Position numbers and translations under genes: made by a program. The notes under the pieces are model-generated. The model saw only the letters and a list, made by a program, of their open reading frames with translations. It was not told the origin of the DNA and searched no databases. From Candidatus Methanovirga meridionalis (GTDB taxonomy: Archaea > Methanobacteriota > Methanobacteria > Methanobacteriales > Methanobacteriaceae), in NCBI GenBank assembly GCA_031289325.1, contig JAITPS010000203.1, positions 1-5,647 of the forward strand: a stretch of 5,647 bases of DNA, in the 5' to 3' direction. The number at the start of each line of letters is the position of its first letter. Within the stretch, counting starts at the first letter, position 1. Positions 1 to 5,176 of this stretch are shown piece by piece.

Positions 1-120
1 TATAAATAAATTTTAAATAATATAAATAAATTTTAAATAATATAAATAAATTTTAAATAATATAAATAAATTTTAAATAATATAAATAAATTTTAAATAA
101 TATAAATAAATTTTAAATCA
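1..120. repeat. 20-bp tandem repeat, six copies
   Basis: The unit tataaataaattttaaata+a is repeated six times head to tail. The first five copies are identical, and the sixth differs only by a c at 119. The array touches the window edge, so its true length is unknown. There is no G or C in 1-118. The unit resembles the tail of the dispersed module M1 (compare 2821-2840), and the array runs directly into an M2 module at 120, so it looks like a local expansion of the M1 tail. There are no spacers, so it is not a CRISPR array. Confidence 0.95.
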
Positions 121-187
121 ATATTTTTTAATAATACTTAATTTTAAAAAAGGTTATTTATTAAAAGTTTATCAAAACCATTATAAT
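120..187. repeat. dispersed repeat module M2, copy 1
   Basis: This stretch aligns with 2681-2747 with about four substitutions and one 1-bp indel over some 67 bp. The shared stretch includes less AT-biased positions such as tttatcaaaa, so the match is not only compositional. It follows an M1-tail-like array, the same order seen at 2671-2747. The function is unknown; it may be a decayed mobile or REP-like intergenic element. Confidence 0.75.
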
Positions 188-270
188 ATAAATAAATTTA
201 AAATTAATATTTTTTATTAAATTAATATTTTTTAATTATTTATTAAAAATTTTATCAAACCCAATATAAT
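188..270. repeat. M1-tail plus shortened M2 module
   Basis: After the first M2 copy, an M1-tail-like stretch (about 188-220) is followed by a second M2-like copy (about 221-270). This copy keeps the ttaatatttttt start and the tttatcaaa end but lacks roughly 22 bp from the middle. It shows that the two modules occur in alternation. The alignment was made by eye in very AT-rich sequence. Confidence 0.5.
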
Positions 271-280
271 TAATCTTTAT

Positions 281-322
281 TTATTTATAAAATTATATTT
301 ATTATTTATAAAATTATATTTA
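281..322. repeat. perfect 21-bp tandem duplication
   Basis: Positions 281-301 and 302-322 are identical, consisting only of A and T (core ttatttataaaattatat). It lies in the gene-free stretch 1-520. The remainder of that stretch (323-440) is AT-rich sequence in which I see no gene or RNA. Slipped-strand duplication is the simplest explanation. Confidence 0.9.
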
Positions 323-444
323 TTTTTAAGACTATTATTAAAATTTTAATTTTAAAAATTAGAAAATTGAAGGTTTTCTTTAATTTAAAGGTTCTAAAAT
401 TTAATAGAGATTAAAAAATTGAATTTTAAACAATTTCTATTTTT

Positions 445-520
445 TAAAAAATAAAGTAATTAAAAAAATAAAGTAATTAATATTTATGACTGACATACAA
501 TATAAATCTTTTTGAAAAAA
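445..520 (-). terminator. oligo-T region after rfbA
   Basis: Read on the minus strand, the rfbA stop codon is followed at once by a T6 run (515-520), then by T6 and T7 runs inside a duplicated 16/17-bp unit (445-460 and 461-477, core aaaaataaagtaat). Oligo-T runs are the usual archaeal termination signal. No stable hairpin was found. That it terminates rfbA transcription is inferred from position and composition. Confidence 0.4.
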
Positions 521-1393
521 TTAAAAATCTTGTTTAGAGAGTTTAATAAGATATTGGCCATAGTCAGTCTTTATTAAGGTTTCACCTAAATTAATTAACT
601 GTTTTTTAGTAATATATCCTTTATTATAAGCTATTTCCTCTAAACATGCAATATATAATCCTTGTCTTTTTTGAATAGTTTCAATGAAATTGTTTGCTTC
701 TAAAAGCCCTGTATGAGTTCCAGTATCAAGCCAAGCCATTCCTCTACCTAAAATTTCTACTTTCAATTGATTTGTTTTAAGATATGCATCATTAACTGAA
801 CTTATTTCAAGTTCCCCTCTATCAGAAGGTTTAACGTTTTTAGCTATTTTCACGACATTATTGTCATAAAAATAGAGTCCAGGAACAATATAATTAGATT
901 TAGGATTTTTTGGTTTTTCTTCAACAGATAAAACATTACCATCACCATCAAATTCTACAACACCAAAAGCTTCAGGATTTTGAGTATAGTATCCAAAAAT
1001 AACAGCACCTTTTTTCAAATTAGCTGCTTTTTCTAATATCTCAGTGAATTTATGCCCATAAAAAACATTGTCTCCTAAAACAAGAGCAACATTATCATCC
1101 CCAATAAATTTTTCACCAATAATGAATGCTTCGGCTAATCCATTTGGATTATTTTGTTTAAGATAAGAAAATGAAATCCCTAAATCAGCTCCATCACCTA
1201 AAAGTTCTTCATAAACAGGTAAGTCATGAGGAGTAGAAATAATAAGTATTTCTTTTATTCCTGCAAGCATCAAAATAGATATAGGATAATATATCATGGG
1301 TTTATCATAAATTGGTAAAAGTTGTTTTGAAACTGCTTTTGTTATTGGATAAAGGCGAGTTCCAGACCCTCCAGCTAATACAATTCCTTTCAT
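521..1393 (-). CDS. rfbA: glucose-1-phosphate thymidylyltransferase (RfbA/RmlA)
   Basis: This 290-residue protein, the usual RmlA length, should join glucose-1-phosphate to dTTP to give dTDP-glucose, the first step of dTDP-L-rhamnose synthesis, in the cytoplasm. Visible motifs are the nucleotide-binding loop GGSGTRL (8-14) followed by SKQLLPIYDKPMIYYP (22-37), NGLAEAF (84-90), the metal-binding LGDNVFYG with D108 (106-113), EEKP (158-161), PGLYFYD (171-177), RGELEISS (192-199) and WLDTGT (221-226). The whole fold is present with no truncation. The ATG start is favoured because MKGIVLAGG is the canonical N-terminus and a GATGTGAT ribosome-binding match (1397-1404) precedes it, one mismatch from the archaeal GAGGTGAT. 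It lies 98 bp downstream of rfbD. The genes for the two intermediate steps are not in the window. Confidence 0.96.
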   Translation of the reverse strand: MKGIVLAGGSGTRLYPITKAVSKQLLPIYDKPMIYYPISILMLAGIKEILIISTPHDLPVYEELLGDGADLGISFSYLKQNNPNGLAEAFIIGEKFIGDDNVALVLGDNVFYGHKFTEILEKAANLKKGAVIFGYYTQNPEAFGVVEFDGDGNVLSVEEKPKNPKSNYIVPGLYFYDNNVVKIAKNVKPSDRGELEISSVNDAYLKTNQLKVEILGRGMAWLDTGTHTGLLEANNFIETIQKRQGLYIACLEEIAYNKGYITKKQLINLGETLIKTDYGQYLIKLSKQDF

Positions 1394-1396
1394 TTA

Positions 1397-1404
1397 ATCA
1401 CATC
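1397..1404 (-). promoter_or_regulatory. rfbA ribosome binding site
   Basis: On the minus strand GATGTGAT ends 3 nt before the ATG. It matches the anti-16S consensus GAGGTGAT except at one base and supports the chosen start. An AT-rich TATA-like ATTTAAAT at 1431-1438 sits about 40 bp before the start codon, so rfbA may also have its own promoter. That second point is weak because such strings are common here. Confidence 0.5.
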
Positions 1405-1450
1405 GAAATTAACTCATTTTAACACTAAAAATTTAAATGGGAAATTTATC

Positions 1451-1481
1451 TTAATAAAAAATTTAAGTTAATAAAAAATTT
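1451..1481 (-). repeat. 14-bp direct repeat with T6 tracts between rfbD and rfbA
   Basis: The string ttaataaaaaattt occurs at 1451-1464 and again at 1468-1481, a 17-bp period. On the transcribed strand each copy carries a T6 run just after the rfbD stop codon. It could be a partial terminator that lowers rfbA expression relative to rfbD, or simple AT-rich slippage. Confidence 0.55.
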
Positions 1482-1491
1482 GTAATTTAAA

Positions 1492-2337
1492 TTATTCACT
1501 AAGTTCTAAAGAAAGATACTCTTTAAGAGCATCTTTATAAGATCTTAAAGGTTTGAAACCTATTTTTTTCCAATTTTTATTATTTAATATGGAATATTTG
1601 GGTCTTGGAGCAGGTCTTGAAAATTCTTCACTTGTAACAGCTTTTAGATTAACATTATAATTAGCCTGTTTAAATATCTCCTTTGCAAAATCATACCAAC
1701 TGCAAGTACCTGAATTAGTAATATGATAGGTTCCATATTTATTAGTTTCGATTATTTTAGAAATAGCTATTGAAAGATCACGAGTAAAAGTAGGTGACCC
1801 ATATTGATCATTTACAACAGCTATTTCATTATTATTTTTAGATAAGTTTAACATAGTTTTAACAAAATTAGATCCATGAAGACCATAAAGCCATGCAGTA
1901 CGAAGAATAAAATAATTGTTAAGATTTTTTTTGATAAATAGCTCTCCTTCTAACTTTGTTTTGCCGTAAACATTAATAGGATTAGTTTCATCCTCTTCAA
2001 CATAAGATTTTTGATTGCCATCAAATACATAATCTGTACTTATATGGACAAGTGAACAATTACTTTCATTTGCTACAATAGCTAAATTTTTTGGACCAAC
2101 AGCATTTACATTGTAAGCAAGATTTTCCTTGATTTCACATCCATCAACATTAGTATAAGCAGCTGAATTAATTATGATTTCAGGATTAACTTCATCTACC
2201 TTCTCATGAATTTCACTTAAATTAGTAACATCTAAGTTACTTGTGTTGGTAGATATTACTTCATGATTGGAACCTTTAAGAATCTCACTTAAATCACTAC
2301 CTAACATTCCATTTCCGCCAGTTAACAAAATTTTCAT
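1492..2337 (-). CDS. rfbD: dTDP-4-dehydrorhamnose reductase (RfbD/RmlD)
   Basis: This 281-residue short-chain dehydrogenase-type protein catalyses the NAD(P)H-dependent last step, dTDP-4-dehydro-L-rhamnose to dTDP-L-rhamnose, the donor for surface glycans. It shows the Rossmann loop TGGNGMLG (6-13), NSAAYTNVD (57-65), HISTDYVFDG (98-107), the catalytic YGKTK pair Y124 and K128, LRTAWLYG (145-152), DQYGSPT (177-183) and the C-terminal RPAPRPKYS (241-249), all typical of RmlD. The length is normal and no key residue is missing. The start is supported by MKILLTGG and by a GAGATGGG ribosome-binding match (2341-2348) just upstream. It is the first gene of a probable rfbD-rfbA unit. A palindrome overlaps its predicted transcription start. 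The alternative of another NDP-sugar reductase is less likely given the neighbouring rfbA. Confidence 0.95.
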   Translation of the reverse strand: MKILLTGGNGMLGSDLSEILKGSNHEVISTNTSNLDVTNLSEIHEKVDEVNPEIIINSAAYTNVDGCEIKENLAYNVNAVGPKNLAIVANESNCSLVHISTDYVFDGNQKSYVEEDETNPINVYGKTKLEGELFIKKNLNNYFILRTAWLYGLHGSNFVKTMLNLSKNNNEIAVVNDQYGSPTFTRDLSIAISKIIETNKYGTYHITNSGTCSWYDFAKEIFKQANYNVNLKAVTSEEFSRPAPRPKYSILNNKNWKKIGFKPLRSYKDALKEYLSLELSE

Positions 2338-2354
2338 TTTCCCATCTCAATTAT

Positions 2355-2375
2355 ACTCTCGAAAAGTTTGAGAGT
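2355..2375 (-). promoter_or_regulatory. palindrome at the rfbD promoter
   Basis: The arms actctc (2355-2360) and gagagt (2370-2375) pair perfectly. The stem extends inward by a G-U and two A-U pairs to 9 bp around a 3-nt loop. It sits 7 bp upstream of the likely ribosome binding site. It also lies roughly 25 bp downstream of a TTTATAAA TATA-like box, where archaeal transcription would begin. It could be a repressor operator or a hairpin at the mRNA 5' end. The palindrome is seen directly; the role is inferred. Confidence 0.5.
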
Positions 2376-2383
2376 TTTAAAAT

Positions 2384-2623
2384 TTATTTTTTATAAATAT
2401 TTTTTCTTAATACAATATTTAATATATTAACTCTTTTATAATTCTCATTAATATCAAAAATTATTCTATACTTTCCTTTTCTTTTGCTTATAGCACCTTT
2501 TCAGCTGTGTTTTAATGATTTAGAATCAAAAGGGTTATTTTCAATTTAAGGGTATGATACATTAACTCCAGTTAAAATAAAAAAATTCATCTTAATTTCA
2601 AATATTACTTCATAAAAATCCAT
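2384..2623 (-). pseudogene. decayed RelE/ParE-type toxin gene
   Basis: Reading the minus strand from an ATG at 2623, one frame runs 80 codons to a TAA at 2384 with two internal stops (TAA at 2546-2548 and TGA at 2501-2503). The downstream part reads ENNPFDSKSLKHS-stop-KGAISKRKGKYRIIFDI, then NYKRVNILNI and RKNIYKK. This matches the C-terminal half of RelE/ParE mRNA-cleaving or gyrase-targeting toxins: the NPF..KSLK turn, the GKYRIIF strand and the final R(K/H)..YK. The TGA falls where relatives usually have the Trp of (K/N)WKG, as a TGG to TGA change would produce. The first 10 or so codons (MDFYEVIFEIK) come from an M1 repeat. The usual helical pair of the toxin is shortened or missing, and no antitoxin gene is adjacent. 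The reliable toxin part is 2384-2542. I judged family membership by motif, without a search. Confidence 0.65.
2390..2397 (-). promoter_or_regulatory. candidate TATA box for rfbD
   Basis: TTTATAAA lies about 55 bp upstream of the rfbD start codon and about 25 bp before the middle of the palindrome at 2355-2375. It falls inside the last codons of the dead toxin gene, so the working promoter overlaps the relic. The string is common in such AT-rich DNA, so position is the only support. Confidence 0.35.
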
Positions 2624-2680
2624 AATTTTAAATTTTAATTAATATAAATAATTTTTAATTAATCTAACTAATTTTAAATT
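2590..2680. repeat. dispersed repeat module M1, copy 1
   Basis: This stretch is similar to 2747-2840 and 5546-5639, sharing a core near aaatattacttcat, then aaaatccataattttaaatt, and an AT tail ending attttaaattaat. It is the most diverged of the three. On the minus strand its core opens the reading frame of the toxin relic (MDFYEVIFEIK). It is followed directly by M2. Confidence 0.6.
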
Positions 2681-2746
2681 AATATTTTTTAATAATATTT
2701 AATTTTAAAAAAAGTTATTTATTAATAACTTTATCAAAATCATTAT
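2681..2746. repeat. dispersed repeat module M2, copy 2
   Basis: This is the partner of 120-187, with about four substitutions and one indel between them. In this copy agttatt-tatt-aataact (2713-2730) forms a 7-bp stem, but the stem is not kept in the copy at 120-187, so it is probably not functional. M1 modules flank it on both sides. Confidence 0.75.
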
Positions 2747-2840
2747 ATTTAATTTTAAATATTATTTCATGAAAATCCATAATTTTAAATTTTAAATAAG
2801 ATTAATATATTTTAATTAATATAAATAATTTTAAATTAAT
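2747..2840. repeat. dispersed repeat module M1, copy 2
   Basis: Positions 2747-2840 align without gaps to 5546-5639, with only about six differences over 94 bp. The minus strand carries a 21-codon frame from an ATG at 2780, beginning MDFHEIIFKIK and ending FDKVINK then stop. It resembles the start of the toxin relic frame (MDFYEVIFEIK). The same ATG is lost in the copy at 5546, so it is unlikely to be a working gene. Confidence 0.85.
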
Positions 2841-2850
2841 AATTAAAAAA

Positions 2851-2967
2851 TTAAATTTAAAAAAAAATTAAATTTAAAAAAAAAAATAAATTAAAAAAAA
2901 AATTAAATTAAAAAAAAAATAAATTTAAAAAAAAATAAATTTAAAAAAAAATTAAATTTAAAAAAAA
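2851..2967 (-). repeat. seven-unit oligo-A/T tandem array
   Basis: Seven imperfect units of 16 to 19 bp, of the form (t)taaatttaaaaaaaaa, follow each other. On the minus strand, the sense of the pilin gene upstream, each unit ends with an oligo-T run of about 8 to 11. The array lies within a 172-nt stretch (2801-2972) with no G or C at all. Archaeal RNA polymerase terminates at oligo-T, so the array could act as repeated terminators insulating rfbD from the pilin unit. Replication slippage explains its form equally well. Confidence 0.85.
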
Positions 2968-2993
2968 TAAAACAATGATTTTACCAAAATTCA
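2959..2993 (-). terminator. hairpin plus T-tract after the pilin gene
   Basis: On the minus strand TGAATTTT-GGT-AAAATCA (2976-2993) folds into a 7-bp stem with one bulged A and a 3-nt loop. It is followed by TTGTTTTATTTTTTTT (2960-2975). It stands about 50 bp after the pilin stop codon, at the point where the sequence turns into the oligo-T array. It is the best terminator candidate in the window. Confidence 0.55.
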
Positions 2994-3042
2994 AGCTTCC
3001 TACTATAATTTAAGAAATTTTTCAGCACCAGAAAAATGATTG

Positions 3043-3261
3043 TCATCCACCTTCAATAAATTTAGATGATATATTACTTATTGATTTATTTAATTCATTT
3101 AACTCAACATTATTAATTTCATCACCCACACCAATTAAATAGTTTTTATAGAAATAAATTACCATTAAAACTATTATTATCATAGCTCCAATTAAAAGTA
3201 TTAATTCAGCTCCTGCTTGTCCTTTTTGATCTATTTTTAATCTATTCAAATCATTAATCAT
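3043..3261 (-). CDS. class III signal peptide pilin-like protein
   Basis: This 72-residue protein looks like an archaeal type IV pilin of the DUF361/class III signal peptide kind. A short charged leader (1-14, ending DQKG) is followed by QAGAELILL (15-23), matching the Q-x-S-x-E-x-x-x-L signature except for G in place of S. E19 is the conserved glutamate at mature position 5. A hydrophobic segment (about 20-37) then forms the assembly helix, and a short polar tail follows. Cleavage is expected between G14 and Q15 by an EppA-type prepilin peptidase, not encoded here, leaving about 58 residues for a pilus in the cell envelope. The start is backed by a strong AGAGGAT ribosome binding site (3269-3275). 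It follows the tadC-like gene by 64 bp. The mature part is short, so it could be a minor pilin. A +1 shift at the stop would extend it by about 15 residues. Confidence 0.85.
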   Translation of the reverse strand: MINDLNRLKIDQKGQAGAELILLIGAMIIIVLMVIYFYKNYLIGVGDEINNVELNELNKSISNISSKFIEGG

Positions 3262-3284
3262 ATATTTTATCCTCTTTAATATTT

Positions 3285-3308
3285 GTTTAATAAAACGGTT
3301 TAATAAAC
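3285..3308 (-). promoter_or_regulatory. paired palindromic 11-mers ahead of the pilin gene
   Basis: The sequence gtttaataaaa at 3285-3295 and gtttaataaac at 3298-3308 form a direct repeat with a 13-bp period. The second copy is a perfect GTTTA-x-TAAAC palindrome and the first is nearly so. They lie between the tadC stop and the pilin ribosome binding site, 9 bp from the latter. This arrangement suits a dimeric regulator controlling the pilin separately from tadC. In such AT-rich DNA it could be chance, but the CG and C positions raise the odds slightly. Confidence 0.4.
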
Positions 3309-3325
3309 ATTGACTTTTTATTTAA

Positions 3326-4261
3326 TTAAGTCTTAACTCCTAAGAAAACCACACCAAATGTAGATATTATATAAAATATTGCATAAGAGACAATTACTAA
3401 AGGAATAGAATATTTTAATCCTTTTTTGAAATCACCGTAAAGAATTACACCGATTATAAATCCAACTAAAGTTGAATGAATAATAATATATGCTCCTGCA
3501 GCAATAATAGCTGTTTTAACTAATTCATTCTCTCTACCAAGACTTGTTAAAAATGATGAATAAACACCGACCATTCCTAAAGTAAAAGGAGTAGCTATTA
3601 CAGCAGATATGATTAAAAAGATTACAGACATCATAACAGTTGCTTTTCTCTCTCTTTTCAATTCATTTGTTACTCTAAGGTCTTCAGCAACACTATCCAC
3701 TATATCAGAAAGTCCACCACCACTTTTTCTTCCTTCAATTATTATTCTAAAAGTTCTATTAAGATCCTTTGAATTTAATCTCTTAGAGATATTCATTAGA
3801 CTATGGTTAAAATCTTTTCCCATTTTCATCTCTAAAATAGCTCTTTTTATTTCAGTGTTTAATGGACCAGAACCATAATTAGTAAATTCAATTAAAGCAC
3901 TCTCAAAAGACATTCCTGTTCTAAGCATTGAAGAAACTTGTCTTAAGAAATCTGGACTTGATTTTTCAATCTCTTCTCTTCTTTTCTCAGAACTTAATAT
4001 TACATATAAAATTAAAAAAGAAGGTGGTGAAATAATAGCTATTAATAAAGAAATAACCATATTTATATCTAAAATTAAAGATAGTAAAGATGATATTACT
4101 ACTAAAATGAAAATAGCTATTAAATTTATGGATATTATATCCAAGGGATTTATTACTATCCCATTTTCTTCAAGGTATTGTTGAAATTTTAATAAATATT
4201 TCTTAGGAATTTTTTTCTCAATTTTTTCATTAATTGTTTCTATTAAATCTTTTATTAACAT
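3326..4261 (-). CDS. tadC: type II secretion F / TadC-like pilus platform protein
   Basis: This 311-residue integral membrane protein is the inner-membrane platform that works with a secretion ATPase to assemble type IV pilus-like filaments. A charged N-terminal part (1-40) precedes two membrane segments (about 42-64 and 66-90). A cytoplasmic T2SSF domain (about 98-205) contains SPDFLRQVSSMLRTGMSFESAL (103-124 region), with the P..L.....L..G.....AL pattern, and the EGRKSGGGLSDIVD motif (176-189). Three more membrane segments follow (about 208-237, 248-275, 283-307). This single T2SSF domain with extra C-terminal segments fits archaeal TadC/FlaJ-type proteins. Pairing with the pilin gene 64 bp downstream supports a pilus role. 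The TadA/VirB11-like ATPase usually found next to tadC is absent on both sides. ArlJ (archaellum) is an alternative, but no archaellum genes are near. The ATG has a weak GTGGAT ribosome-binding match. Confidence 0.85.
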   Translation of the reverse strand: MLIKDLIETINEKIEKKIPKKYLLKFQQYLEENGIVINPLDIISINLIAIFILVVISSLLSLILDINMVISLLIAIISPPSFLILYVILSSEKRREEIEKSSPDFLRQVSSMLRTGMSFESALIEFTNYGSGPLNTEIKRAILEMKMGKDFNHSLMNISKRLNSKDLNRTFRIIIEGRKSGGGLSDIVDSVAEDLRVTNELKRERKATVMMSVIFLIISAVIATPFTLGMVGVYSSFLTSLGRENELVKTAIIAAGAYIIIHSTLVGFIIGVILYGDFKKGLKYSIPLVIVSYAIFYIISTFGVVFLGVKT

Positions 4262-4292
4262 ATTTATCCACTAATATACACTCTAAATTTAA

Positions 4293-4300
4293 TATTTAAA
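4293..4300 (-). promoter_or_regulatory. candidate TATA box for tadC
   Basis: TTTAAATA preceded by AAGG on the minus strand looks like a BRE-TATA pair, about 33-40 bp before the tadC start. It would give a very short leader. A second candidate, TTTTTATAAAAA-like sequence around 4330-4341, would leave a more usual leader that includes the GTGGAT site (4266-4271). Which one is used cannot be decided from sequence. Confidence 0.3.
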
Positions 4301-4355
4301 CCTTATAATTTTTAATTTTCTTAATAATCTTTTTATAAAAATTTAATAGAATAAG

Positions 4356-4367
4356 TTATATATTTTA
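4356..4367 (+). promoter_or_regulatory. possible plus-strand promoter in the tadC upstream spacer
   Basis: TTATATATTTTA preceded by the purine-rich agaataag resembles a BRE-TATA element pointing right. About 50 bp on lies GAGGAG (4414-4419), then a GTG-started 11-residue frame (4426-4461, VEWAINPIDKK). No longer plus-strand gene follows. If active, it would drive a small RNA or a remnant in 4390-4617, convergent with the DUF2284 gene. Confidence 0.25.
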
Positions 4368-4484
4368 CTTATAAAAAAATTAATTTCACTATTTTATTAA
4401 AAAAAGTAATTATGAGGAGTATATAGTGGAGTGGGCAATAAATCCAATTGATAAGAAATAATCATTTCTTCTATGTTTATATAT

Positions 4485-4548
4485 TGCTACATAATAGATA
4501 AAAGACAACTACAAAATGCTACATAATACATAGAAAACAATTACAAAG
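4485..4548. repeat. 32-bp tandem duplication
   Basis: Units 4485-4516 and 4517-4548 agree at 27 of 32 positions, both starting tgctacataata. They do not resemble the AT slippage repeats elsewhere in the window and contain G and C at shared positions. Five differences suggest an old duplication. There are too few copies and no spacers for a CRISPR. Confidence 0.85.
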
Positions 4549-4617
4549 AAAATAATGGAGGAAAAGAAATTTACAATAAGTTAAAGACTATATTTATAGA
4601 AACACTTAGGAATGAAA

Positions 4618-5124
4618 TCATTTTAATAAAACAAGACCAAAAAAGTATAAAGTTTTATCTTTTTTATTAACCATATCGTAGCCATTGTTCTTAGCTGTTT
4701 GAACCACATCTATACCACATGCTTCCATTGATGGTCGAGTTATGGATCGATTAATACAACTTTTTAAATTACATTTCACACAATGTTTACAAGCACCTGC
4801 ACCAAAACTAATGGCTTTATAGAATTCCATTCCAATAGCTATTTTTTCTAAACTAATAGCTATTTTAGAAGGTGTTTCATAGTTACTAGATTTAATCAAA
4901 ATTGCATCATCATAGCATTTCAAAAGTTCTGACATTTCTTCAGGACTTGGAGAATATGGTGGACAATCTAAAGTAGTGTTATAATTTCCACAAGCATATT
5001 TACATTTAAACCTTACCCAAAAAGCAGTTACAATAGAACATGTTTTAATAGCTTTAGCATCAATAAATTCATCAATGTCTTCAAATTCTTTAATTTTATT
5101 AATCAATTCTAATATTTTATCCAT
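4618..5124 (-). CDS. DUF2284 cysteine-rich metal-binding protein
   Basis: This 168-residue soluble protein of the DUF2284 family is common in methanogens and anaerobic bacteria and has no firmly established function. It carries two cysteine clusters: C41-x3-C45-x8-C54 within FKCKYACGNYNTTLDCPPYS, and C112-x2-C115-x2-C118-x4-C123 followed by RPSMEACGIDV with C136. The CPPYSPSPEE (54-63) and ARPSMEACGID-like blocks are family hallmarks. The cysteine spacing suggests one or two Fe-S clusters or another metal site, which is an inference. Length and ending (TLYFFGLVLL) are complete for the family. The ATG start has an AAAGGT-type upstream match (5131-5136) and a TATA-like box at 5177-5190. It stands alone, 356 bp from tadC, so it is probably its own transcription unit and need not relate to pili. 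Confidence 0.9.
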   Translation of the reverse strand: MDKILELINKIKEFEDIDEFIDAKAIKTCSIVTAFWVRFKCKYACGNYNTTLDCPPYSPSPEEMSELLKCYDDAILIKSSNYETPSKIAISLEKIAIGMEFYKAISFGAGACKHCVKCNLKSCINRSITRPSMEACGIDVVQTAKNNGYDMVNKKDKTLYFFGLVLLK

Positions 5125-5176
5125 TGAAAAACCTTTAAACCATTCGTAATTTTTATCAGATTCTTATATTCATTAA

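Larger units (their letters stand above)
4262..4617. other. gene-free spacer with a less AT-rich island
   Basis: Between tadC and the DUF2284 gene, 4262-4400 is ordinary AT-rich promoter-type sequence. From about 4411 to 4617 the composition is visibly less AT-rich (for example gtggagtgggc at 4426-4436), as expected of coding or RNA sequence. It holds a small hairpin, aagaaat-aatc-atttctt (4453-4470), and a 32-bp duplication. All six frames are broken by stops. The longest readable pieces are short, such as YYVAIYKHRRNDYFLSIG followed by FIAHSTIYSS on the minus strand (about 4412-4495). I do not recognise a family. It may be a gene relic or an unannotated RNA. Confidence 0.5.

Noticed and set aside
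1..120. CRISPR-like array
   Set aside because: The units are head to tail with no spacers, consist almost only of A and T, and no cas gene is in the window.
2713..2730. 7-bp hairpin agttatt/aataact in M2 as a conserved RNA element
   Set aside because: The pairing is broken in the other M2 copy (151-169) without compensating changes.
2778..2780. Small gene starting MDFHEIIFKIK inside M1 (minus strand, 2780 to 2715)
   Set aside because: It has only 21 codons, no ribosome binding site, and its start codon is lost in the near-identical copy at 5546-5639, so selection for it is unlikely.
3609..3878. 89-residue open frame on the plus strand
   Set aside because: It lies entirely antisense within the T2SSF domain of the tadC-like gene, shows no family motif, and is explained by the reverse complement of that coding sequence.
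4485..4548. Start of a CRISPR array or attachment-site duplication
   Set aside because: There are only two adjoining 32-bp units with five differences, no spacer between them, and no integrase or tRNA gene nearby.
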